Positions 30,885-40,036 are shown, counted from the first letter of the stretch. The stretch is DNA of 64,000 nt from Gemmobacter sp. 24YEA27 (GCF_030052995.1 NZ_JASJPW010000009.1:5962-69961), one strand, 5' to 3'. Translations and numbers: made by a program. Notes: generated by a model not told the origin, from the letters alone.

Positions 30885-32860
30885 AGCAGGTGGAGCTGCA
30901 TCTCTCGGCCGAGGGGCGGGGGTTCAGCTATCTGTTGGTGGACCGCGTCAGCGGTCAGATCCTGCGCCTGAGCCGGGCGGCAGCGGCAGGCTATCGCCGT
31001 TTTGCCAATGCTGCGCTCGGCGATGCGGCGGCGCGCGAAGGGCTCGGGCAGGAGGAGGCAAAGCACGGCTTCACCGCCTTGTCCTGGCTCAGACAGATGC
31101 GCGAGGGCGCGCGGTTCCAGCGCAAACCCTTCAACCCGATGCAGATGCAGCTGCCTTTATTCGAGGCCGCACCGCTGCAACCACGCCTTCTCCACCTGTC
31201 GCGGCTGGCCTTTGGCCTGCCGGGCATCCTGATGCTGGCCGTGCTGGCGCTGATCGTTCTGATGCTGGGCAGCCGGAACGACTGGAAGATCATGGTCGAG
31301 TTCCGCGAGGTGTTTTCGATCGAGGCGCTGCTGACCTTCGGCCTTGTCGCGCCCTTCCTGAAGCTGATCCATGAATTCGGCCATATCCTTGCTGCTACTG
31401 CCTGCGGCGTACGGCTGCGCAAGGCCGGGGTGAATGTGATCGGGCTTTACCCGATCCCCTATGTCGATTGTTCCGAGGCGGATCTGACCGCCAGCCGCCG
31501 CCAGCGCATTCTGATCTCGGGCGCGGGGATCCTGACCGATCTTTGCGTGGGCCTCTTGCTGTTCATCGCCTGGCACCTGGTCTGGAGCGATGAACTGCGC
31601 CAGGTGCTGGGCCGCGCCTTCGTCTTCTCGGTGTTCAGCTCGCTTCTGTTCAACGCCAATCCGCTGATGCGGATGGATGGCTATTTCATTCTGGCGGATC
31701 TGCTGAATCACCGGAACCTTGGCACCGATGCCACCACGGCGCTGCGGCGGCTCTGGTGGTCGGGTCTGGGGATGGCGGCGACGCCACAACGCTTTCCCAT
31801 GCGGCATGAGCTGGCGCTGGCGGGGTATGGCCTCGCCTCGATGATTTATCGCTGGGTGATCCTGCTGACGCTCGTGTGGAACCTGCTGCCGCGCTATCTG
31901 GGGCTTGGCCTGCTGGTTGGTGCCTGGGGCGGCTGGCTGATGCTGGTGGCGCCGACGCTGAACCGGCTGAACACGCCGCCCCCAGCCAATGTCGCACCGC
32001 AGTCGGGCGGGCGCCGTCGTCGGATTATGGCGACCGGCGCGGGGCTTTTGCTGACCGGCGCGCTGTTCATCCCGGTGGCCCCGGTGGCGGTGATAGAGGT
32101 CGCGCCGGATGCATTGGGGCGCTATGCGGTCACCGTGAAACAGCCGGGTTTCGTGCGTGAAACCGTGGCCGAGGATGGCCATGTCGCGGCCGGCACGGTG
32201 CTGCTGACGCTTTCAAACCCCGCAAGCGAGGCGCGGGTTTCGCTCGCCGCACTTGGCGTGGCCGAGGCCGGGCTTGCCCGCCAGATCGGCACCGCCAGCG
32301 GGGCTGCTGGACTGCGGCGGGGCGAGGATCAGGTGATCGCCGCCGAGGCGCAGTATCACCTGGTCGAGGCCGAGCGCGCCGCACTGACCCTGACCGCGAC
32401 CCTGGCCGGCCGCTTCGCCCTGACACGCAGGCTGCGGCCGGGCGAGTTCCTGCCCGCCGGCACCGTGATCGGACGGCTTTTGCCCGATACGGCAGAGGTC
32501 GTGATGGTCGGCGCGGTGCCCGAGCGGCTGGTCCAGCATTTTGAGCGGGGCCTGAGCCGCGCGACGCTGCGTCTGGATGGCCATTATCTGCCGCTGGACC
32601 CGGCCATGCTGCATCTGGCCGAAGAACCGCGCCAGGAGGGGCAGCCCGGCCAGCAGGATGGCCGCAACTTCACCCTGCGCCTGACCGCGCCGGTCATCGC
32701 CTCGGGCCTTGAGGGGGGCGCGGCGCAACTGCGGCTTTCGTTCGAGACGATCCCGGTCTGGCGCCACGGCGCGCTTTGGGTCGCGGACAAGATCACACAA
32801 TTCAGGAATGCCGAAATTGCCGAGCGGCAACAACGGCTTGAGAACAATGGTGGGCAGTAG
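30857..32860 (+). CDS. PqqD-like / M50 site-2-protease-like / HlyD-like fusion protein
   Basis: The 667-residue protein has three parts. Residues about 1-75 resemble a PqqD-type peptide-binding winged helix (YLLVDRVSGQILRLSR). Residues about 110-370 form a multi-helix membrane region with the zinc-protease motif HEFGH at 172-176 and the partner motif NPLMRMDGY with Asp274, as in intramembrane M50 proteases. After a further helix (about 395-415) the C-terminal part resembles a HlyD lipoyl unit (PGFVRETVAEDGHVAAGTVL) with a helical hairpin. It may bind, cleave or pass the giant protein through the inner membrane. No ABC ATPase is encoded nearby, making this the candidate inner-membrane core. 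Confidence 0.85.
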   Translation: MDLPRPALVKQVELHLSAEGRGFSYLLVDRVSGQILRLSRAAAAGYRRFANAALGDAAAREGLGQEEAKHGFTALSWLRQMREGARFQRKPFNPMQMQLPLFEAAPLQPRLLHLSRLAFGLPGILMLAVLALIVLMLGSRNDWKIMVEFREVFSIEALLTFGLVAPFLKLIHEFGHILAATACGVRLRKAGVNVIGLYPIPYVDCSEADLTASRRQRILISGAGILTDLCVGLLLFIAWHLVWSDELRQVLGRAFVFSVFSSLLFNANPLMRMDGYFILADLLNHRNLGTDATTALRRLWWSGLGMAATPQRFPMRHELALAGYGLASMIYRWVILLTLVWNLLPRYLGLGLLVGAWGGWLMLVAPTLNRLNTPPPANVAPQSGGRRRRIMATGAGLLLTGALFIPVAPVAVIEVAPDALGRYAVTVKQPGFVRETVAEDGHVAAGTVLLTLSNPASEARVSLAALGVAEAGLARQIGTASGAAGLRRGEDQVIAAEAQYHLVEAERAALTLTATLAGRFALTRRLRPGEFLPAGTVIGRLLPDTAEVVMVGAVPERLVQHFERGLSRATLRLDGHYLPLDPAMLHLAEEPRQEGQPGQQDGRNFTLRLTAPVIASGLEGGAAQLRLSFETIPVWRHGALWVADKITQFRNAEIAERQQRLENNGGQ

Positions 32861-32888
32861 TCCCCCGAAAGGATCAGAGGGTAAGATC

Positions 32889-34373
32889 ATGAACAAGGGA
32901 GCGATTTCGCTGCTGGCACTGGTGGCAGGTTTCGGGCTTGCGGCCTGCGATGGCATGTCGAACAAGGCCACGCCGGAGCGGCTGGACGGGCTGGTCACCA
33001 ATGGCGTCGATGGTAAAAAGCGCGAAAAGGCCGAGGGTGCCTTTGACAAGGCTATGGCCCGCGCCAATTCCATCGCCGGGCTGAATGAGGCGCTTGGCGG
33101 CGACGCCACCATGAACGCGGGTGCTGTGCCGCTGAACACGCTGCTTGAGGCGGCGCTGGAGCATAACTCCGACCTTGGTCGTGCCGCCCAGGACATCAAC
33201 CGCGCCGATGCGCAGCGGATGCGGGCGATCTTCGGCTATCTCCCGCAGCTGAGCCTGAACTACACCTCCACGACCGTCGATACGACGGTGGTGTCTTCGG
33301 ATAACCAGGTGTTTGAGCTTGGCACCGCGAATTACCCGGTGACCACGATGTATGTCGAAATGCGCCAGCCGCTGATCGATATGAGCCGGATCTATGGCAT
33401 CAAACTGGGCTCCACCGCCCGCACCGCCGCCGAGGTCAGCTATATCGCCACCGCGCAAAAGGTGCTGTTCGAGACCTTCGACGCCTATCTGGTCGCGAGC
33501 CAGAGCAAGGCCAAGATCACCGAGCTGAAGGCGCGCGCCGAAAGCCTGCGGCGGCAGTCCAGCGCCGAAAGCGTGCTGACCGATGCGGGTCTGGCGAATG
33601 ACACCTCGCGCCGGGCGATCCTGACTGAACAGGCCCGCGCCGAAAGCGATCTCGCCATCGAGACCACCCGCTATGCCGAGGCGCTGAGCCGCCTGTCCTG
33701 GCTGACCGGCACTGCGATTTCGGATGTGCAGAAAGTCGATGTGCCGGGCTCGATCATGGGCAGCGAGCGCAATGTCACCGCCGAAGCCGCTAAAGAAGCT
33801 GCGCGCAAGAACAACCCGGAGCTTCTGAGCATCGCGATTGGTGTGGTGCAGGCGGATCTGGCGCGCAAACAGGCGATTGCCGCCGATTTCGGCCCGGTGG
33901 TCGATCTGTTCATGACGATGGAGACCGAGACGCGGGAAGGCAGCCGCTTTGGCGGTGGTTCGGAAACCGAGGAAACCACCACCGGCGTCCGCGTCACGTT
34001 GCCGATCTTCAACGCGCGCGGCGATGGGCTGCGCACGCTGGATGCCAATGTCGATCTGCGCGCCGCCATCGTCGATTTCCACGCCTCGCGCCGCCAGGTC
34101 GATACCGAGACGGTGATGGTGCTGGAGCGGATGAAGCAGCTTTCGGCCTCGATCGGGCGGTTGTCGCAGGCGGCCTCCAACGCCAATGCCAATGCGAAGA
34201 CCGAGCGTGACCGCGTGGCGACCGGCGAGTCGAATGAGCTGATCCTGGCGGCGCGTGAGCGGCAGTCCAGCGAGATGAAGATGGAGCTGGAAGTGCAGCG
34301 CATCGAATATCTGCGCGCCTGGGTCAAGCTGCAGCACCTGACCGGAGCGATGAATAAGAATGTTCTGCGCTAA
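32889..34373 (+). CDS. TolC-family outer membrane channel lipoprotein
   Basis: The 494-residue protein starts with a lipoprotein signal, FGLAAC with Cys20, and then has the long helical repeats of TolC/outer membrane efflux proteins (AALEHNSDLGRAAQDI; QPLIDMSRIYGIKLGS; and the second repeat EAARKNNPELLSIAIG). Many heptad-rich segments form the periplasmic tunnel. ATG 32889 is chosen because it gives the lipobox and follows a GAGGGTAAG ribosome site. It would provide the outer-membrane exit for the secretion locus. Its end overlaps the next gene by 14 bases. Confidence 0.92.
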   Translation: MNKGAISLLALVAGFGLAACDGMSNKATPERLDGLVTNGVDGKKREKAEGAFDKAMARANSIAGLNEALGGDATMNAGAVPLNTLLEAALEHNSDLGRAAQDINRADAQRMRAIFGYLPQLSLNYTSTTVDTTVVSSDNQVFELGTANYPVTTMYVEMRQPLIDMSRIYGIKLGSTARTAAEVSYIATAQKVLFETFDAYLVASQSKAKITELKARAESLRRQSSAESVLTDAGLANDTSRRAILTEQARAESDLAIETTRYAEALSRLSWLTGTAISDVQKVDVPGSIMGSERNVTAEAAKEAARKNNPELLSIAIGVVQADLARKQAIAADFGPVVDLFMTMETETREGSRFGGGSETEETTTGVRVTLPIFNARGDGLRTLDANVDLRAAIVDFHASRRQVDTETVMVLERMKQLSASIGRLSQAASNANANAKTERDRVATGESNELILAARERQSSEMKMELEVQRIEYLRAWVKLQHLTGAMNKNVLR

Positions 34374-35208
34374 ACCTCTGCTGCCGCTCGGCATCGTCTG
34401 CGCGCTGCTGCCGGGTCTTGCCCCGGCGCAGGCGCAGGACCTGGCACCCGGCCTTGCGCCGATGCCGGTCTCCTGCGCGGTTCGCGCTTTGCGCGAGGTC
34501 AGGGTGGCGGCGCCGGTCTCGGGCGTGATCGCCAGCGTGGCGGTGCGGCCGGGCCAGAAAGTGGCTGAGGGCGAGGTGCTTGCGCGCTTCGATTCCCAGC
34601 TGGCCGAGGCGGAACTTGCACTGGCCGAGGCGCGGGCCAGTGACACCGCGGCGCGCGACAGTGCGACGGCGCGGATCGCGGCGCTGACCTCACGCCTGGC
34701 GCGACTGGAAAAGGCGCTGCGCAGCCGGGCGGTCTCGGAGGCGGAAGTGGAAACCGCGCGCCTCGACCTCGATCTGGCGAAAGGCGAGCTGCTGCGCGCC
34801 GAGGCGGAGCTGCGTTTCGCCGGGCTGGAAGCCGCGCGGGTACGGGTTGGCGTCGAGAAAGCCGTGATCCGCAGCCCGGTTGCCGGCACCGTGGGTGAGA
34901 TGCTGATCGATGCCGGGGAGGCGCCCGACAGTCAGCAGCCGATTGCGGTGATCACGGTCACCGATCCGCTCCGGGTTGAAGCCTGGGTGCCGTCGTCCGA
35001 GGTGCCGGCGTTTCTTGCCAGGACCAGCTTCCGCGCCCGGATCGGCGGCACCGAACGCCCGCTCGATTTCGATTATGCCGCGCCGATGGCCGATATTTCC
35101 TCGGGCACCATCTCGGTCTTTTTCACGCTGACGGCCCCGGATCTGCTGCCGGGGCTGGATTGTCAGATCATCACTCCGCCGCCCGGCGGTGAAGGAGCGA
35201 AGCTATGA
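34360..35208 (+). CDS. Periplasmic adaptor (HlyD/RND membrane fusion family)
   Basis: This 282-residue protein is a short adaptor with a signal peptide ending near PAQAQD, lipoyl halves (APVSGVIASVAVRPGQKVAEGE and IRSPVAGTVGEMLIDAGE) around a coiled-coil hairpin of about 90 residues, and a C-terminal beta-barrel segment. It has no cytoplasmic part, unlike the first HlyD of the locus. It overlaps both neighbours, so the five transport genes are one translationally coupled set. It is the second or third HlyD-like unit here. Confidence 0.88.
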   Translation: MFCAKPLLPLGIVCALLPGLAPAQAQDLAPGLAPMPVSCAVRALREVRVAAPVSGVIASVAVRPGQKVAEGEVLARFDSQLAEAELALAEARASDTAARDSATARIAALTSRLARLEKALRSRAVSEAEVETARLDLDLAKGELLRAEAELRFAGLEAARVRVGVEKAVIRSPVAGTVGEMLIDAGEAPDSQQPIAVITVTDPLRVEAWVPSSEVPAFLARTSFRARIGGTERPLDFDYAAPMADISSGTISVFFTLTAPDLLPGLDCQIITPPPGGEGAKL

Positions 35209-36305
35209 GCCGCCACATCCTTTCATCTCTCGCGGCCCTTCTTGCGCTGGCCGCGCCGGCGGCGGCGCAGCAGACCGGCGGCGGGGCAGAAGTGTCCGCC
35301 GGGGCGGCCTGGTCCTCGACCAGGGGGGCGATTGTCAGCATCGGGCTGGAGGGCGAGAACATCCTTCAGAGCGGCATCGATCTCGGCCTTGAATACCGCG
35401 AGGGTGAGAAGGGGCAGGATGGCCGGCTGCGGCTGCGCTATGTCCATCAGATGGGCGACACAAGGCTGGGCACTGACACGCGGCTGATCCTGTCCGGGCT
35501 GCACAGCCGCAGCAACTGGGATGATGACGGCTATGCCACCGCGCGCTCACGCCTCGGGCTGGCGGTCTCGGCGCGGGTTGCACGGCAGATCCGGGTGCAG
35601 GGCGGCGTGTTCTGGCAGGAAGATTCCATCAACGATATCAAGATCGACACTTCGCCCCTGATCCTCTCCGAACAGGGCCATTCCGACACTGCCGGGATCG
35701 AGCTGACGCTGAGCTTCGGTGAGATCGACCACCGCCAGTTGCCGGGCCATGGCCAGATGCTCGACCTGACCTGGACCAATGCTTTCGCGGGCGACCGTCA
35801 TTTTGACTCGCTGGAGATGAATGCGGTGATAGCCCGCAGACTGACACCCGACTGGGCGCTGAGTCTGCGTCTGGGCGGGGGCGCCATCGAGGCGCGGGAC
35901 GGGCAGAGCCTCTCGATCCATGACCGCGCCTTCCTTGGCGGCAAGGCACCACGCGGCTTTGGTATCGGCGGCGTCGGCCCGCGCGATTACCTTGCGGATG
36001 TGACCGACACTGCGCTTGGCGGCAGCCGCTATGTCCTCGCCAGTGTCGAGCTGCGCCGCGATATTTCCGAGCGCTTTATGATGGGGGCCTTTGTCGATGC
36101 CGGCAGCGTCTGGAAGCTCGACGGTGCGCCGGTCGGTGCAGGCGGCCCGGTGGATGACAGCTATGACCTGCGCAGCGCTGCCGGCCTGTCGCTTTACTGG
36201 AAGACGGGGCTTGGCATCGTGAATGTCAGCTTCGCCGCGCCGCTGTCGCACCGGGAACATGACAGCCTGAACCGGGTCTCACTGAACCTTATCTCCAGCT
36301 TCTGA
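35205..36305 (+). CDS. Omp85-type outer membrane beta-barrel without POTRA domains
   Basis: The 366-residue protein has a signal peptide ending near APAAAQ and then only barrel-type sequence. The Omp85 (BamA/TpsB) hallmark RGFG occurs at residues 250-253 within KAPRGFGIGGVGPRDY, followed by LGGSRYVLASVELRR, GAFVDAGSVW and a C-terminal strand ending LISSF. There is no room for POTRA repeats between signal and barrel. It may help display or insert the giant protein or the autotransporter at the outer membrane. It is the last gene of the secretion operon and is followed by a strong hairpin. Confidence 0.82.
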   Translation: MSRHILSSLAALLALAAPAAAQQTGGGAEVSAGAAWSSTRGAIVSIGLEGENILQSGIDLGLEYREGEKGQDGRLRLRYVHQMGDTRLGTDTRLILSGLHSRSNWDDDGYATARSRLGLAVSARVARQIRVQGGVFWQEDSINDIKIDTSPLILSEQGHSDTAGIELTLSFGEIDHRQLPGHGQMLDLTWTNAFAGDRHFDSLEMNAVIARRLTPDWALSLRLGGGAIEARDGQSLSIHDRAFLGGKAPRGFGIGGVGPRDYLADVTDTALGGSRYVLASVELRRDISERFMMGAFVDAGSVWKLDGAPVGAGGPVDDSYDLRSAAGLSLYWKTGLGIVNVSFAAPLSHREHDSLNRVSLNLISSF

Positions 36306-36317
36306 CCGGCGCATCCG

Positions 36318-36346
36318 GCCGCCCGGAGCCACCGGTTCCGGGCGGC
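36318..36346 (+). terminator. Hairpin terminator of the secretion operon
   Basis: Perfect 10-bp arms GCCGCCCGGA and TCCGGGCGGC enclose a 9-base loop, 13 bases after the Omp85 stop. No clear T-run follows, so efficiency is uncertain. Confidence 0.6.
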
Positions 36347-36567
36347 ACTGCCGAGCCGGCCCGACTGTTACCCGCCCGCATCACTTTCAAACACGTGCTG
36401 TTGCCCGGTGTTTCATTACGTTACTTTATGACAATTGCCCGGTTTTCCCTGAAACTCTATAAAATAAATCATTGCAGCTTTTGTGAGTGGTGTCGGGTTC
36501 CGACAGAAAACAGGAACAGATGCAGCCACTGCCTGCACGGTCTGATCCGAGCACGCGGAGAGCCATC

Positions 36568-36786
36568 ATGAAAACTGAATCATCGACAGAGCTGGCAGAG
36601 CGGATCCTGGACTGGCTGGAGCATTACGCCAGCACTCCGGGCCCGGCTTCTGGTCCGGGCGATGACGCTTTGTTTTTGCTCTTGGCGACGCTGAAAAGCG
36701 ATCTGCAATATGTAAGCAACATGGCAAAGCCGCCGCCGCCCTCGCGTCAGCGACCGGGCTTTTCGCCTTTGGCTGTATCACGCTGA
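36568..36786 (+). CDS. Small hypothetical protein
   Basis: The 72-residue product begins MKTESSTELAERILDWLEHY and is helical in its first half, proline-rich at the end. ATG 36568 follows a CGCGGAG ribosome site. No family is recognised and no signal peptide is present. An AT-rich promoter-like stretch precedes it (36405-36480). Confidence 0.5.
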   Translation: MKTESSTELAERILDWLEHYASTPGPASGPGDDALFLLLATLKSDLQYVSNMAKPPPPSRQRPGFSPLAVSR

Positions 36787-36839
36787 CGAAATCGGGCTTC
36801 GCCTGAAGCAGGGGAAGCGCTTCAGGCGGCGGCCCTATC

Positions 36840-37025
36840 ATGGACACAAGAATGACCAGGCGATTTTTCACATGTCATTGCGGGCATAAAGTCCGCTTTT
36901 TGTCCGTGCATTGCGGCCTCTGCTGGGCCCCGACGCCGTTGCGCAACAGAGGCTGGGTCTGGATCGGCACCGGGCTTCTGGTGACGGCCGCACTGCTAGG
37001 GTCACTGATGCTTCTGGTGGTCTGA
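36840..37025 (+). CDS. Small membrane protein with N-terminal zinc-ribbon-like cysteines
   Basis: The 61-residue product has CHCGHK and CGLC pairs (a small zinc-ribbon pattern) in its first half and one membrane helix in the second (WIGTGLLVTAALLGSLMLLV). It is not recognised. It runs convergent to the response regulator, with a bidirectional hairpin between them. Confidence 0.5.
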   Translation: MDTRMTRRFFTCHCGHKVRFLSVHCGLCWAPTPLRNRGWVWIGTGLLVTAALLGSLMLLVV

Positions 37026-37031
37026 GGCATC

Positions 37032-37071
37032 CCGGTGTCAGGCCCTTCCTGAAGCGAGGGCATGACACCGG
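37032..37071. terminator. Bidirectional hairpin terminator
   Basis: CCGGTGTCA and TGACACCGG form a perfect 9-bp outer stem; an inner GCCCT/AGGGC stem continues it. It lies between the convergent small membrane protein and the response regulator. Confidence 0.7.
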
Positions 37072-37080
37072 AAATCCGGC

Positions 37081-37863
37081 TCAGGTGATGATGATAGGCT
37101 CAAGCAGACGAATACCCCCGCCGCGAATGATCTGGACCGGCAGTTCCGTGCCCGCCGATCTGATTTTGATCCGCAGCCGGCTGATCGCCACATCAAGTTT
37201 GCGGCTTTCGACCGGCACGAAATCCTCCTCATAGATGCTTTGCAGGCTGTTGCGGCTGATAATCTTGCCGACCTGTCCCGCCATCTGCTCCAGCAGGAGT
37301 GACTCCTTGCCGGAGACCGCCAGCGTCGCGCCATTTGGGCAATGCAGCGCCTGACGCGCCCGGTCCAGTACCCAGCCGCCGGTCTTCGCCGCAGGCAAGG
37401 CGGGCTCGGGGGCGGTATAGGGCAGCGGGGGAACCGTCTCAGACCTGTCCTGTGGCTGGCTCGTCACTCCGCGCATCCGGCGCACCCGCAGCCCCAGATT
37501 CCACGCCGCCAGCGCCAGTTCCTCACTGTCGACCGGCTTCGTCAGATAAAGATCGGCCCCGGTCTCATAGCCCCTGACGCGGTCCTGCCGGCTGCCCCGC
37601 GCGGTCAGCACGATAATGCCGGCATCGCCTTTTGCGGCCATGAACCGCGCCAGATCAAAGCCGCTGACATCAGGCAGGTTGACGTCCAGAATGACCACGT
37701 CATAACGATTTTGCTGCAGGGCCGCGAAGAAGGCCGCCCCCGTTGCCGCCTCATCCACCACGAAATTGCAGAGGCTCAGATACTCTGCCAGGCCACGCCG
37801 GAGATCCTCATTGTCCTCTACGAGAACTACCCTCTGCCGCGGAGAGTCGGGGTTTCTTGGCAT
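37081..37863 (-). CDS. OmpR-type response regulator
   Basis: The 260-residue protein has a receiver domain with acidic pocket ED at 16-17, phosphoacceptor Asp60 (DVVILDVNLPD), Thr87 (VLTARG) and Lys109 (YLTKPVD). A proline-rich linker (about 135-165) leads to a C-terminal winged-helix-like DNA-binding domain (VSGKESLLLEQMAGQVGKII, then VESRKLDVAISRLRIKI). It is divergent from a sensor kinase with a 100-bp gap, so the two are probably partners. Lying beside the secretion locus, they may control surface-protein expression. Confidence 0.9.
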   Translation of the reverse strand: MPRNPDSPRQRVVLVEDNEDLRRGLAEYLSLCNFVVDEAATGAAFFAALQQNRYDVVILDVNLPDVSGFDLARFMAAKGDAGIIVLTARGSRQDRVRGYETGADLYLTKPVDSEELALAAWNLGLRVRRMRGVTSQPQDRSETVPPLPYTAPEPALPAAKTGGWVLDRARQALHCPNGATLAVSGKESLLLEQMAGQVGKIISRNSLQSIYEEDFVPVESRKLDVAISRLRIKIRSAGTELPVQIIRGGGIRLLEPIIIT

Positions 37864-37963
37864 CAGGAGCAGGCCTCATTCATATGTCTCAGACCCGTCT
37901 GCGGGACGGGGCGGGAAACGTGCGGTTCGGGGCGTGGGGAAAAGGAAAGCACCTGGCCGCAGA

Positions 37964-40036
37964 ATGGCAGCCTCACTGAAGCACATGGAATGGTCTGGGT
38001 CTGTTAACACATTCCGGGCCTGTGCCGGTAGGTGGTTAGGCACCGTTCTGGTGATCTTTTTAATCTTTGTATCTGCAGGCACCGCCGGTGCCGACATGGT
38101 TCCGGGCGCGCCGCTCTCGCTGGAGGGCCGCGTCGCCATGCTGCGCGACAGCACCGGTCAGCTGAGCCTGACCGACGTGCTGGAGCGCCAGGACAGCTTC
38201 GTCCCGACAAAGCCCACCGCAAGCTTCGGCTATACCAGCGACGCGATCTGGCTCAGGCTGGAGATCACTGCGAAAGAGCGCAAACGTGCGGTGCTGAGCC
38301 TGCAGCCGAACTATCTCGATCTGGTGGATTTCTACATTGCCGAAGAGCGCGGCGGCCTGCGCGCCACCGATTTCGCGCTGTGGAAAGGCGGCGATCATCG
38401 TCCGATCCAGGAGGACGGGATTTCCGGCCTGATGGATGCGGTCCGACTTGATCTGAAGCCGGATCGCGCGACGGTGGTACTGATCCGCATTGAAAACCGC
38501 AATTCCTCCACCCAGGTCGATCTGCGACTTCACCCTGAGCAGAATCATATCATTTTCGTCACCACATCGGCCCTGATCTACGGGCTGTGGTTTGGCGGCA
38601 TGGCGATCATGGTGATGATCCAGTTCGTATTTCTTTATTATGATCGCAAGCCGCAATATTTCTGGCTGGCGATGGCGACATTCGGCGTCTCGATGATATA
38701 TTTCGGCAATCTCGGGATCAGCCGGGTCTATCTCTTCCCGGGGAACGGCCGTGCCAATGATTTCTTCATCGGATTCAATGCCTGGATCGGGATGACGATC
38801 AGCGTGGTGTCCTGCATAAGTATTATGGATATTATGCGGAAGAGTATTTTTCTGCGCATCGCCTATGCCATTCCGGCGATGCTTGGTCTGGTCGGAGGTT
38901 TATTCTCGGCACTCGGTATGAACCTCGTCTTTGGTCCGATCGGATCGCTCGCTGCCTTGGCAATCGCCATCCTGAATATGTGCGTGGCAATCTACTATCG
39001 TAACGAAGATGGTTTTGCCGGCAAGATGCGGGCCACCGCCTATTCTCTGACCGGGATAGGCGTTTCAATGGCGCTGATGCAAAGATTAGGCGCGCCTTTG
39101 CTGCCGAATTTCGTTATGCACGCCTATGGAATTGCCGTTCTCGGCCAGATGCTGCTGTTGACCGGCGCAATGGCGGTGCGGATGCGCGATATGGAATCCC
39201 GCAACCGCATGATCCGACAGCGCGAGCTGGAAACCGCGAAAACGGCTGAGAAGAAGGCGGCAGATCTGGTCGAGGAACGGACAGAAGAGCTTGCCTCCGC
39301 AAAGCGAGTGGCGGAGGAGGCTCTGCAGGCGGAACTGGAAAGCCAGCGCCAGAAGATCAGTTTTTTTGAGGCGGTATCGCATCAGTATCGTACCCCTCTG
39401 GCAGTCATCCGTGCAACAGTAGACGCGATCGGTATCTCGCTTCCCACTGAGGATGATATCAACAAAGAACGTATAACCCGCGTGCGTCGCGCCATATCCC
39501 GGCTTGTCGATATTCTTGAGGTGAACCTTGTCCGAAGTCGCGTCCAGGGCGCGTCTTTCCAGGCAGAGCTCGAAGCACATTCTGTCAGAAATCTGATCGC
39601 CGCCGGCACCGGCCGCGCGATGGAACTGATGCCAAATGCGCAGTTGGAACTGATTGTAGACACAGATACAGAAGATGCCCTTATCATGGCCGATCTGGAA
39701 ATGTTCGAAATAGCCCTCGTCAGCGTGATTGAAAATTCCACCAAATATGCCTCAGATGAACGCAGCTCTGAAATAGCGCTGACGACCAGACTGGAGGGCG
39801 ATGAAATCGTCATCAGTATCAAAGACAAAGGCATCGGAATACCCGAAGACGAGATTTCCAGAATTTTTGGAAACGGCTATCGTGGCGGCAGCGCGATAAA
39901 TATCGAAGGCTCCGGCCTTGGACTGTTCCTGGTCGACCGGATCATCGCATCCCACTCCGGCACAGTCACGGCAGAGAGTAAGGTGGGAACCGGCACGACC
40001 ATAAGCTTCCGCCTGCCACAGGCGCCGTCAGTCTGA
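37964..40036 (+). CDS. Sensor histidine kinase with 7TM-DISM sensor module
   Basis: The 690-residue protein has an N-terminal signal/membrane helix (about 24-43), a periplasmic beta domain of the 7TMR-DISMED2 type (about 45-185), seven membrane helices (about 195-405), a coiled coil, and the kinase core. The H-box is SHQYRTPLAV with His473 (HQYRT rather than the usual HELRT). N-box IENSTKYAS is near 590, G1 IKDKGIGIPEDE, and G2 GSGLGLFLVDRI near 650. ATG 37964 is chosen; the frame is open further upstream but overlaps the divergent regulator. Such DISM domains are thought to bind carbohydrates. Confidence 0.9.
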   Translation: MAASLKHMEWSGSVNTFRACAGRWLGTVLVIFLIFVSAGTAGADMVPGAPLSLEGRVAMLRDSTGQLSLTDVLERQDSFVPTKPTASFGYTSDAIWLRLEITAKERKRAVLSLQPNYLDLVDFYIAEERGGLRATDFALWKGGDHRPIQEDGISGLMDAVRLDLKPDRATVVLIRIENRNSSTQVDLRLHPEQNHIIFVTTSALIYGLWFGGMAIMVMIQFVFLYYDRKPQYFWLAMATFGVSMIYFGNLGISRVYLFPGNGRANDFFIGFNAWIGMTISVVSCISIMDIMRKSIFLRIAYAIPAMLGLVGGLFSALGMNLVFGPIGSLAALAIAILNMCVAIYYRNEDGFAGKMRATAYSLTGIGVSMALMQRLGAPLLPNFVMHAYGIAVLGQMLLLTGAMAVRMRDMESRNRMIRQRELETAKTAEKKAADLVEERTEELASAKRVAEEALQAELESQRQKISFFEAVSHQYRTPLAVIRATVDAIGISLPTEDDINKERITRVRRAISRLVDILEVNLVRSRVQGASFQAELEAHSVRNLIAAGTGRAMELMPNAQLELIVDTDTEDALIMADLEMFEIALVSVIENSTKYASDERSSEIALTTRLEGDEIVISIKDKGIGIPEDEISRIFGNGYRGGSAINIEGSGLGLFLVDRIIASHSGTVTAESKVGTGTTISFRLPQAPSV

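Noticed and set aside
36384..36435. Third copy of the shared upstream element before the small gene at 36568
   Set aside because: Only short pieces (ACACG, CGG, TTACGTT) match and the spacing differs; too weak.
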